In this document: positions 6,009 through 12,326 of the stretch, one piece after another
How the letters are laid out: every line of letters begins with the position of its first letter
How positions within the stretch are numbered: the stretch's first letter is position 1
Source of the DNA: Bacteroidota bacterium
GTDB lineage: Bacteria; Bacteroidota; Bacteroidia; J057
Direction of reading: 5' to 3'
Length of the DNA stretch: 12,843 nt
NCBI GenBank assembly: GCA_963169475.1
Contig: CAUJFT010000403.1
Location: 1-12,843, forward strand
The notes under the pieces: model-generated
Databases searched by the model: none
The model's input: the letters and a program-made list of their open reading frames with translations, nothing else
Told to the model about the DNA's origin: nothing
Made by a program: the position numbers and the translations under genes

Positions 6009-6509
6009 ATGCTAAAATTTTTGTTTGCTTCTGTATTTATTTTTTTGCACCTTGGCGCATCAGCCTTTATGGTACAAAGTAACACAACCCCGCCCGCAAT
6101 TCCAAATTTATCTTCCGGAGAGCAGGTGATTTCATTCTCCTATTTACCTGATGACATTATTGGGAAATGGTGGTCTCCCGATAAAGACGGACAAGTTGAG
6201 TTTTTTAAAAGCGGGGGGAAGTATTACGGACGGCTAATTTGGTCTATTAACGACAAGGTCGGGAAACCTAAATTAGACGACCAGAATCCAACCGTATCTA
6301 TGAGAAGTAGGAGATTAGTAGGGGCAGAAGTCTTCAAAGACATGGTTTATAAAGAGGGAGAATATGAGTCTGGTACGGCTTATGATGCCCGCTCCGGCTA
6401 TACTTACAATTGCACTGCATGGCTTGAAGGGCATGATGTGCTTAAAGTCAGGGGGTATGTTGGTTTTTCTGTTTTGGGAAAAACAGTAACGATGACGAGA
6501 GTAAAATAA
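6009..6509 (+). CDS. DUF2147 family secreted protein
   Basis: 166 residues. Residues 1 to about 19 form a cleavable signal peptide (hydrophobic core, likely ASA cleavage) with no lipobox. The DUF2147 domain spans about 48-166: it begins DIIGKWWSPDKDGQVEFFKSGGKYYGRL, split here as the GKWW element followed by the KYYGRLIW strand, and ends with GFSVLGKTVTMTRV, typical of this small beta-barrel family. It is probably periplasmic. No enzymatic function is established for the family. An uncharged 28-residue linker separates the signal from the domain. The gene stands alone between a promoter with a Crp/Fnr-type box and a strong terminator, so it is likely a single-gene unit controlled in parallel with the fasciclin gene. 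Confidence 0.9.
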   Translation: MLKFLFASVFIFLHLGASAFMVQSNTTPPAIPNLSSGEQVISFSYLPDDIIGKWWSPDKDGQVEFFKSGGKYYGRLIWSINDKVGKPKLDDQNPTVSMRSRRLVGAEVFKDMVYKEGEYESGTAYDARSGYTYNCTAWLEGHDVLKVRGYVGFSVLGKTVTMTRVK

Positions 6510-6589
6510 TCCTTTGACATTTCTAATAGAGAAAGGATTTGTTAAGATATTGATTATGTGAATAATTAATTTGTGTGTGTGAAGAAAGG

Positions 6590-6618
6590 GCAGCCCCTCA
6601 AAAGGGGGTTGCTTTTTT
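6590..6618 (+). terminator. Strong rho-independent terminator after the DUF2147 gene
   Basis: GCAGCCCC (6590-6597) pairs with GGGGTTGC (6605-6612), including one G-T wobble, and a run of six T follows. The T run overlaps the minus-strand FkbM stop codon, and the minus-strand tail CCTTTCTTC is pyrimidine-rich, so it may work in both directions. Confidence 0.85.
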
Positions 6619-7324
6619 ATGATTCAAAACGAACAAAAATTTCCCCTGTTAATATTTTCTCCGGTATCAATTCCAATAATTGAGTGATAAAAAGAGCTAA
6701 GGGTATCCATTGAGGAAGTACAAAATGCGGGTGTTCATAAATAATATAATTACAGACGGGATTTTTATATTGCTGCAACAATAGCAGACAGTCTTGGCTC
6801 TGGTGAAGTAAGAGACGATTAAATTCAAAAGCTAAATACTGCGGCATTCTGCGTGCGCCTTTCAATACTTCGTATTCATATCCTTCTACATCTATTTTAC
6901 AAAAATGAGGAACTCCGTAGGTTTCACATAGTGCCTCAATCGTAACCATTTTTGTTATTTGCTGTGTCTGCCATGAAAGTTTCGAGTAAGGTCCGTATGT
7001 GTTCATAAATTCGGTAGAAAAGGTAGAGCAGTCGGCGTACTCGTTACAAATATAAAAAACCTGCTCGCCTAACTCTGACCCTACACCGGCTTGCACAAGG
7101 GTGAGCATCGGAGTGTTTAAGAATCGTTGAGTCAGTTTTTCTATATGCGGCAAAGAAGGCTCAATAGCAATTACCCGCGCACCTAATTGGAGAAACAATG
7201 CGGTTCGGTTCCCTTCATTTGCTCCAATATCAAAACAAAGCTGATTGGGGGAGATGAAAGACCGATAAAACCGAAGTTGTTTTTGCCGCCTGAAAATTGC
7301 CTTTATCCACTGAATTAGATTCAT
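6617..7324 (-). CDS. FkbM family methyltransferase
   Basis: A 235-residue class I SAM-dependent methyltransferase of the FkbM type. SAM motif I is FDIGANEG at 31-38, the acidic end of the second strand is AIEP at 53-56, and the FkbM signature is KIDVEGYEYEVLKGA beginning at residue 143. Relatives O-methylate sugars or natural products, often in polysaccharide clusters, but no glycosyltransferases are adjacent, so the substrate is unknown. The C terminus has a hydrophobic stretch (LPQWIPLALFITQLLELI) that could be membrane-associated. The start at 7324 is supported by AAAGGA seven bases upstream. It lies 39 bases after the lipoprotein gene on the same strand with no hairpin between, so the two are probably co-transcribed. 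Confidence 0.9.
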   Translation of the reverse strand: MNLIQWIKAIFRRQKQLRFYRSFISPNQLCFDIGANEGNRTALFLQLGARVIAIEPSLPHIEKLTQRFLNTPMLTLVQAGVGSELGEQVFYICNEYADCSTFSTEFMNTYGPYSKLSWQTQQITKMVTIEALCETYGVPHFCKIDVEGYEYEVLKGARRMPQYLAFEFNRLLLHQSQDCLLLLQQYKNPVCNYIIYEHPHFVLPQWIPLALFITQLLELIPEKILTGEIFVRFES

Positions 7325-7363
7325 TGGTCCTTTATTAGTTTTTTAAGGCGTGATTACTGAAAG

Positions 7364-7933
7364 TTAGTGTATGTTTATATGAAAATTGTTGTAATTTCCG
7401 ATTGCAAAGGCTTTATCTCTGGTGATTTTATTGTGTTGATTTATATTTCGCGTGAGTCTTGCCGAAAGAGAATCTATTTGGGTGCTTAGGCGGCTATATT
7501 CTTCTTTAAAGGCTAAATAATCTTTGTTGGCTTGGTCTTTACCGATTTTATTTTTCATCAGTCGTGTATGCCACTCATTAAACTTTTTGACCTCTTTATC
7601 AAAACCAGATTTTGTGAGCTGATAATCTGCGCGGATTTTGTTTCTTTCCAGAACCATCTTTTTATAGGTTACGTCAAAACTATTGCCATTAGCGGTAGTG
7701 TCGATTGGAGTATTGGTTACAAAGCTACCTAATTCTTTGGCATCAGATTCATACTTTTTCTCGGTTGTAACCAAGTTTCTATCCACAAATCCCAATTTTT
7801 GGTTAATAATTTGCCAACTTGCCTCAAATGTTTTTACCGCATTTATTAAGCCAAGGTCGGGCTTATTGCAACCGATTAAAATGGTAATTATCAATAAAAG
7901 AGTTCCAATAAGGAGGATTGTTTTATTTTTCAT
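7364..7933 (-). CDS. Predicted lipoprotein, helical, family unrecognised
   Basis: 189 residues. A short positive N terminus (MKNK), a hydrophobic run and the lipobox ILIGC with Cys22 mark it as a lipoprotein. The mature part is rich in Lys, Glu, Gln and Asn with regular hydrophobic spacing (about residues 30-170), suggesting long alpha helices or a coiled coil. It has no Cys after the lipid site and no catalytic motif I recognise. Residue +2 is Asn, which does not by itself decide inner or outer membrane sorting. It is upstream of and probably co-transcribed with the FkbM gene, though no functional link is evident. A minus-strand TAAATTTG box at 8084-8091 could be its promoter with a leader of about 147 bases. 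Confidence 0.8.
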   Translation of the reverse strand: MKNKTILLIGTLLLIITILIGCNKPDLGLINAVKTFEASWQIINQKLGFVDRNLVTTEKKYESDAKELGSFVTNTPIDTTANGNSFDVTYKKMVLERNKIRADYQLTKSGFDKEVKKFNEWHTRLMKNKIGKDQANKDYLAFKEEYSRLSTQIDSLSARLTRNINQHNKITRDKAFAIGNYNNFHINIH

Positions 7934-8047
7934 TTTTTATTTCGGAAATTACTGTATATAATATATTTTTAAGATGAAAAATTACTTGAATATCACCACA
8001 AAAAGCCGAAAAATCTGTAAACAAAAGGGAACAAATTAAAAGAAGAA

Positions 8048-8055
8048 TAAATTTG
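8048..8055 (+). promoter_or_regulatory. Plus-strand -7-like box in divergent intergenic region
   Basis: TAAATTTG matches TAnnTTTG perfectly, but such AT-rich matches can occur by chance. An RNA starting near 8059 would reach the hairpin and T run ending at 8163, about 105 bases, and would cover the small ORF at 8077. Confidence 0.35.
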
Positions 8056-8108
8056 TAATGAATCCCCTAATGTAACATGCCTGCAAATTTACAAAAAAAT
8101 CATTACAA
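8053..8108. repeat. Perfect 9-bp inverted repeat
   Basis: TTGTAATGA (8053-8061) is reverse-complemented by TCATTACAA (8100-8108). The arms overlap or flank the two opposed TAAATTTG boxes, so it could be an operator pair or a stem in an RNA from here. Confidence 0.4.
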
Positions 8109-8244
8109 GGCTACTTTTGCCGAGAAACAAAAACTTAGCCTACGGAAAAGGCTTAGTGTTTTTGGACTAAAAAGAAATAAATATACCACTATTGGAAGAA
8201 TTGATTGGAAAAATAAGACAACGACAAATTTTGAAAATCCGTAA
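8077..8244 (+). CDS. Possible small basic ORF, doubtful
   Basis: An ATG at 8077 opens 55 codons ending at TAA 8242-8244. The product begins MPANLQKNHYKATFAEKQK and is lysine-rich with no motif I recognise. A start 22 bases after the plus-strand TAAATTTG box is suggestive, but there is no ribosome binding site and a terminator-like hairpin lies in the middle of the frame. Treat as a candidate only; a non-coding RNA, or nothing, is equally likely. Confidence 0.2.
   Translation: MPANLQKNHYKATFAEKQKLSLRKRLSVFGLKRNKYTTIGRIDWKNKTTTNFENP
8084..8091 (-). promoter_or_regulatory. Minus-strand -7-like box, possible lipoprotein promoter
   Basis: The minus strand reads TAAATTTG, a perfect TAnnTTTG match, about 150 bases before the lipoprotein ATG at 7933. 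It faces the plus-strand copy at 8048-8055, so the two inferred transcripts would overlap by roughly 20 bases. Confidence 0.35.
8133..8163 (+). terminator. Terminator-like hairpin upstream of lptC
   Basis: ACTTAGCCT (8133-8141) pairs with AGGCTTAGT (8149-8157) with one mismatch and a seven-base loop, followed by GTTTTT. It lies between divergent genes, where no protein gene needs a terminator, so it may end a small RNA or act as an attenuator if lptC is transcribed from further upstream. Confidence 0.45.
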
Positions 8245-8350
8245 AAGACCAAGATATTTGCAGCATAACTAATAAACGCGCAGCGAAAATGATTCTTCTA
8301 CACAAATTAGGTAGAAAAAAATAAAGCCAAAAATTTCCAAAAACGAAAAA

Positions 8351-8920
8351 ATGTATCGTCAAACAGAAATTAAAATAGGGTTAATGATTGTTGGTTTTTT
8401 ACTTGTTACGGGTTGTGGTAAGGAAGAAAAACTTCCTATATTACCTAGTAAAATGAGTAGTGATATTTTGTCAGAATCCTTTCAGGTCAAGTTTCTATTT
8501 TCAGAACACGCCGTATTGAAGGCAAAACTCTCTACGGGGAGGGTACAAGAAAAGAAAGAAGGCAAAGAAGACAACTCCCAAACGATTCATTATTTTGATA
8601 GGGGGGTGAAAATAGAATTTTATGATGCTGATGGAGTATTAGAGACTACGCTGACCGCTCAAAGTGGTAAAATGAATAAACAAGCTAAACTTGCAGATTT
8701 GCAGGGGAAGGTAGTCGCTTCGGGTAGAGACGGCTCTACGCTTGAAACCGAGCAATTGTTTTGGGACGAAGGCAAAGACAAGATTTATACCGCAGGTTTT
8801 GTACGAATCAAAACTCCCACAAGGATATTAGAAGGGGACGGGTTTGAGTCTAATACGGGACTTACTCGATACCGGATTATGAAGGCAAGAGGACAATTAC
8901 AAGTAGAATCTATAGAATAA
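8351..8920 (+). CDS. lptC: LptC-type LPS transport lipoprotein
   Basis: 189 residues. The N terminus has a signal ending in the lipobox LLVTGC, with Cys22 lipidated. The C-terminal part (about 75-185) is an OstA/LptC-like repeat of short beta strands, with DRGVKIEFYDADG, LTAQSGKMNKQAKLADLQGKV, split between repeats, and TETLEW-like LETEQLFWDEGKDKIYT. In the Lpt system LptC receives LPS from LptBFG and passes it to LptA. Many Bacteroidota LptC proteins carry a lipoprotein signal instead of the single transmembrane helix of E. coli, as here. The GWxTD-family gene follows after four bases, so the pair is an operon. The A-rich bases before the ATG hold no Shine-Dalgarno. The 417-base region upstream has no secure gene; a weak -7 match (GATATTTG) lies at 8253-8260. 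Confidence 0.88.
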   Translation: MYRQTEIKIGLMIVGFLLVTGCGKEEKLPILPSKMSSDILSESFQVKFLFSEHAVLKAKLSTGRVQEKKEGKEDNSQTIHYFDRGVKIEFYDADGVLETTLTAQSGKMNKQAKLADLQGKVVASGRDGSTLETEQLFWDEGKDKIYTAGFVRIKTPTRILEGDGFESNTGLTRYRIMKARGQLQVESIE

Positions 8921-8924
8921 TTTG

Positions 8925-10076
8925 ATGAAACAAAGCGTTTTTTTCTTTCGAATATCTAAACTTGGCAATCATTTCTTTTTATTAGGATTAATGATTACCG
9001 GGTTGGGAAATTTGTATGGGCTGAATGGATTTATGGTAATACAAAATCAACTTTACGCAGGGAAAAACACTTTTTTTTTCGTACAAATCACGGAGGATTT
9101 ACCGGTAAAATTACTATTAAAGATTAGAGGGAAGGCGGATAATTATTACCATATACAAAAAAAGTGGGAGCAGCAAACGGCCTATTTTCAGGAAAATTTT
9201 CGATTGGAAGCGGGGGAGTTTGAATTTCAATTAGAGATAGAAAGTCTTAAAACAAAGGAAAGGGCGTTATGGAAAAAAACATTTACTTGTATCCCTCCGG
9301 AAGATGGAATTTATCTTTCTGATGTGGTTCTTAAACCGGATAATATGCGTCAGCCTATTTTTTCTGGAACAATAGAAGGAGCGCGTAGTGTAAAAAAAAT
9401 AAATTTTTCCCAATGGGTCTATTTTCCTTCTACGGTTCAGACTGTACGCGTGATTTTATACGCGCAAAAACAAAAATCTGGGAAATACAATCCATCTGCT
9501 ACAGCTTATACTTCCTTACGGCAGCTTAATCAAGTACTTAAACCCGACAAGGGCGGGACAATGTTCACCGGAGATTTTGATATTGAAAACCTTCCGGCAG
9601 GAGATTATCTCATCGAAATTTTATGGTATGAGGAAAATCTGCTACGTGGTGAAAAAAGTATCCCCTTCTCAATTGTTACAGAGGCATATTATTGGCAGGA
9701 GAGAAACATCGAAGAAAGTATCCAAAAAGCAGAAATTTTACTTGGGAGTAATGCCGTTCGTGATATGCTGTCTTTACAAACCGCAGAAGCCAAAAAAAAC
9801 GCCCTCAAAGCCGCATGGAAAGCCTATTACCCCATACAATCAGAAGCGGAGGCATATATATTTTATGAGAAAATCCGCAAGATAGAGGAGCAGTTTGAGC
9901 CAGAAACTTGGCGTTCAGACCGTGCGATGACTTGTATCCGATACGGACAACCCACAGAAACTCGTAAATTTACGACCACTCACGGAAATTATGAAGGCTG
10001 GATTTATCGACAATGGGGGTTGATGTTTATGTTCAAACAAAATGGTAACCAATTTCTATTAATAAATAACAAATGA
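8925..10076 (+). CDS. GWxTD-family exported protein, divergent
   Basis: 383 residues from the ATG at 8925; a TTG three bases earlier is in frame but less likely. Residues 1 to about 33 look like a signal peptide. The middle is beta-rich (about 35-250) and is followed by a charged helical part containing EAYYWQERNIEES and EAEAYIFYEKIRKIEEQF. The C-terminal motif is TWRSDRAMTCIRYGQPTETR starting at residue 328, corresponding to the family's GWxTDRGxxYIxYGxPxE. Gly and Thr of the name-giving motif are replaced by Thr and Ser, while Trp, Asp, Arg and the YGxP turn remain. No enzymatic activity is established for the family. Tight coupling to lptC points to an envelope role. The last codons and stop lie in a perfect 18-bp inverted repeat. 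Confidence 0.85.
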   Translation: MKQSVFFFRISKLGNHFFLLGLMITGLGNLYGLNGFMVIQNQLYAGKNTFFFVQITEDLPVKLLLKIRGKADNYYHIQKKWEQQTAYFQENFRLEAGEFEFQLEIESLKTKERALWKKTFTCIPPEDGIYLSDVVLKPDNMRQPIFSGTIEGARSVKKINFSQWVYFPSTVQTVRVILYAQKQKSGKYNPSATAYTSLRQLNQVLKPDKGGTMFTGDFDIENLPAGDYLIEILWYEENLLRGEKSIPFSIVTEAYYWQERNIEESIQKAEILLGSNAVRDMLSLQTAEAKKNALKAAWKAYYPIQSEAEAYIFYEKIRKIEEQFEPETWRSDRAMTCIRYGQPTETRKFTTTHGNYEGWIYRQWGLMFMFKQNGNQFLLINNK

Positions 10077-10094
10077 TTATTTATTAATAGAAAT
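10052..10094. repeat. Perfect 18-bp AT-rich inverted repeat over the GWxTD stop codon
   Basis: ATTTCTATTAATAAATAA (10052-10069) is exactly reverse-complemented at 10077-10094, with a seven-base loop CAAATGA that contains the stop codon. Each 18-bp arm has only one G-C pair. It would form a very stable RNA hairpin. It may act as a terminator or mRNA 3'-end stabiliser, but no T run follows on the plus strand. Confidence 0.7.
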
Positions 10095-10214
10095 ATGCTT
10101 ATATTTAATTTATAGTAGCCATGGTTCCGACCCTGATTATCAGAGAATTATTTTTTTTGACGAAAAATCCTATATAAACCTTAAATAAACTAAGCATGAC
10201 ATTTAAAAAAAATG

Positions 10215-10222
10215 TATCTTTG
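10215..10222 (+). promoter_or_regulatory. Bacteroidota-type -7 promoter box for DUF4290-murA
   Basis: TATCTTTG matches TAnnTTTG perfectly and ends 29 bases before the ATG at 10252. No clear -33 element and no Crp/Fnr palindrome were found upstream, unlike the other two promoters. Confidence 0.6.
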
Positions 10223-10251
10223 TGGTGATTTTTTAATAAAAATTGTAAGGA

Positions 10252-10932
10252 ATGAAATATCTTATATCTGAAACACCCCTTCGCCTGAAAGAATTTGGTA
10301 GAAATGTGCAATCTATGATAGAGTATGCAATTACGATTCAAGACAGAAAGCAGCGTACCCGTTTTGCAGAACAAATTGTCCAAATTATGCTCCAATTACA
10401 GCCCTCTATTAAAGATGGAAGCGACATAAAGCAGTACTTATGGGATAGCCTTTTTGTTATCAGTGATTTCCGGTTAGACGTAGATTCTCCCTATCCGGTA
10501 CCTGAGCCAAATGCTTTTTTGAAGGGAAAGAAAAAAGTGCCCTATACTAATCAACCCCCAGTTTATAATCTTTTTGGGAAAAACGTAGAGCTTGCGCTTC
10601 AACAGACCGCAAAATTGGAAGGAGATAAGCGTTGGGATATGATTGTACAAATTGCTTCTTTCATGCGCCAATGTTTGGAAGAACAAAATAGAGAAGCCTT
10701 TGTGGAAGAAGCAATTTCCGATTATATGTACGAACTCTCTAACGGAAATATAAGGGTTCACCCCCAAGACCTCGCGGAGCTGCTACCCGCGGTTCCTCCT
10801 GCACGTCTTCCTCTAAATAACCCAAAATCTAAAAATACAAAGTCTGGTAATACGAATGTAAACAACGCTAATGTAAACAATTCCGGAAAAAATCGGAATG
10901 CAGGGAATAAATTTTCCAAACGCAGAAGATAG
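10252..10932 (+). CDS. DUF4290 family protein, gene next to murA
   Basis: 226 residues, no signal peptide or membrane segment, so probably cytoplasmic. Residues 1 to about 180 match the DUF4290 family as I know it: a start like LKEFGRNVQSMIEYA, the RKQRTRFAEQIV helix, a LWDSLFVISDF element near 65, a PYPVPEP turn near 82, and a later helix with CLEEQNREAFVEEAI. The family is restricted to Bacteroidota and has no established function. Residues about 190-226 form a low-complexity tail very rich in Asn, Ser and Lys (NVNNANVNNSGKNRN) ending in KRRR, which could bind nucleic acid or simply be disordered. MurA follows after 56 bases with no hairpin, and this pairing recurs in other Bacteroidota, so co-transcription is likely. 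The role in wall synthesis is inferred from position only. Confidence 0.88.
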   Translation: MKYLISETPLRLKEFGRNVQSMIEYAITIQDRKQRTRFAEQIVQIMLQLQPSIKDGSDIKQYLWDSLFVISDFRLDVDSPYPVPEPNAFLKGKKKVPYTNQPPVYNLFGKNVELALQQTAKLEGDKRWDMIVQIASFMRQCLEEQNREAFVEEAISDYMYELSNGNIRVHPQDLAELLPAVPPARLPLNNPKSKNTKSGNTNVNNANVNNSGKNRNAGNKFSKRRR

Positions 10933-10988
10933 TTTTCTTTGGTTTGGACTTGTCTTATTGGATTTATTTAAACAAAAATTAGTTGAAA

Positions 10989-12302
10989 ATGGATTTTTTT
11001 GAGATAGAGGGCGGGCGTAAACTCTCCGGCGAAATTACGCCACAAGGAGCAAAAAACGAAGCCTTGCAAATCATCAATGCGGTATTACTAACTAATGAGC
11101 CGATGATGATCAGCAATATCCCTGATATTGTAGATGTAAATCGTCAGATTGACATCCTTCGCACCATTGGTGTCAGGGTAGAAAGACGAAGCAAAGATAC
11201 TTATCTTTTTCAGGCGGACAATCTTCATTTAGCCTACATTCAAAGTGATGACTTTCGCGACAAAGCGGGGAAATTAAGAGGCTCCTTAATGATGGCAGGA
11301 CCTTTGCTTGGACGTTTCGGAGAGGCTTATATCGCAAAGCCCGGAGGCGACAAAATAGGAAGAAGAAGAGTTGATACCCATTTTCAAGGATTAATAAATC
11401 TAGGTGCTACCTTGACAGAGGACAGTAAACACGCTCTTTTTAGGTTGTCTGCTTCGGGTAGGCTAAAAGGGGCTAATATGCTTCTTGATGAGCCTTCGGT
11501 TACAGGTACTGCAAATATTGTGATGGCTGCCGTACTTGCAGAAGGGGTAACTACGATTTATCATGCTGCTTGTGAGCCATATATTCAGCAGTTATGCAAT
11601 ATGCTTAACCGAATGGGTGCGAAAATCTCCGGTATTGGAAGCAATCACTTGAGGATTCAGGGGGTAGAGGCTTTGGGAGGAACAAGCCATCGAATGTTGG
11701 CAGATATGATAGAAGTGGGGAGCTTTATGGGTATGGCAGCGATGACTCAAAGCGGCATTACCATCAAAAATGCAGATGTGGAGTATCTGGGAATAATTCC
11801 GGAAGTATTTCGGAAAATGGGGGTATCGTTTGATATTCAAGGAAATGATATTATCGTTCACCCCTCCGAAATATGTGAAATAGATACTTTTATGGACGGG
11901 AGTATTCTGACTGTTTCTGACCACCCTTGGCCTGGATTTACCCCAGACCTTCTCAGTATCGTCTTGGTAATGGCTACTCAATGTAAGGGTTCCGCACTTA
12001 TTCACCAAAAAATGTTTGAAAGCCGCTTATTTTTTGTGGATAAGCTCATTGAAATGGGAGCGCAGATTATCTTATGCGACCCGCATCGTGCTACTGTAAT
12101 CGGGCTTGAACGGAAGCAACCACTTAGGGCAATCTCTATGACAAGCCCCGATATTCGTGCCGGAGTTGCTCTCCTAATCGCTGCACTATCAGCGGAGGGA
12201 ATTTCCAGAATTTACAATGTAGAGCAAATAGATAGAGGCTATCAAGATATAGAACACAGACTAAACGCCATAGGTGCAGGAATTAAAAGAATAAAAGACT
12301 GA
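10989..12302 (+). CDS. murA: UDP-N-acetylglucosamine 1-carboxyvinyltransferase (MurA)
   Basis: 437 residues from the ATG at 10989; a TTG two codons earlier is in frame but less likely. The cytoplasmic enzyme transfers enolpyruvate from PEP to UDP-GlcNAc, the first committed step of peptidoglycan synthesis. It is an EPSP-synthase-type double domain of normal length. Conserved sites include AKNEA with Lys22 and Asn23, the catalytic-loop region GRFGEAYIAKPGGDKIG, the Asp in WPGFTPD that acts as general base (Asp305 in E. coli), and Arg in DIRAG (Arg397 in E. coli). The loop residue that is Cys115 in E. coli is Asp121 here. Cys-to-Asp enzymes remain active but are not alkylated by fosfomycin, as known for Mycobacterium tuberculosis and Chlamydia. 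The gene is probably expressed from the promoter before the DUF4290 gene and ends seven bases from the convergent HD gene. Confidence 0.97.
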   Translation: MDFFEIEGGRKLSGEITPQGAKNEALQIINAVLLTNEPMMISNIPDIVDVNRQIDILRTIGVRVERRSKDTYLFQADNLHLAYIQSDDFRDKAGKLRGSLMMAGPLLGRFGEAYIAKPGGDKIGRRRVDTHFQGLINLGATLTEDSKHALFRLSASGRLKGANMLLDEPSVTGTANIVMAAVLAEGVTTIYHAACEPYIQQLCNMLNRMGAKISGIGSNHLRIQGVEALGGTSHRMLADMIEVGSFMGMAAMTQSGITIKNADVEYLGIIPEVFRKMGVSFDIQGNDIIVHPSEICEIDTFMDGSILTVSDHPWPGFTPDLLSIVLVMATQCKGSALIHQKMFESRLFFVDKLIEMGAQIILCDPHRATVIGLERKQPLRAISMTSPDIRAGVALLIAALSAEGISRIYNVEQIDRGYQDIEHRLNAIGAGIKRIKD

Positions 12303-12303
12303 A

Positions 12304-12326
12304 CTAAGGTTAGTCCCTAAACTTAG
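12304..12326. terminator. Hairpin at the murA / HD gene junction
   Basis: CTAAGGTTAG (12304-12313) pairs with CTAAACTTAG (12317-12326) with one mismatch and a three-base loop. It lies just after the murA stop and over the last codon and stop of the convergent gene. No good T run follows on either strand, so termination is plausible but unproven. Confidence 0.4.

Noticed and set aside
6508..6539. AATCCTTT/AAAGGATT inverted repeat right after the DUF2147 stop as the main terminator
   Set aside because: The loop is 16 bases and no T run follows; the GC-rich hairpin at 6590-6618 is far better.
10132..10163. CTGATTATCAG palindrome followed by eight T as a terminator
   Set aside because: The palindrome is only 11 bp, so a hairpin would have about three pairs; too weak to call, though the T run is real.
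10105..10395. 96-codon minus-strand ORF before and within the DUF4290 gene
   Set aside because: It overlaps the DUF4290 promoter and coding start and shows no motif.
11592..12008. 138-codon minus-strand ORF inside murA
   Set aside because: It is fully antisense to conserved murA codons and its composition looks like a shadow frame.
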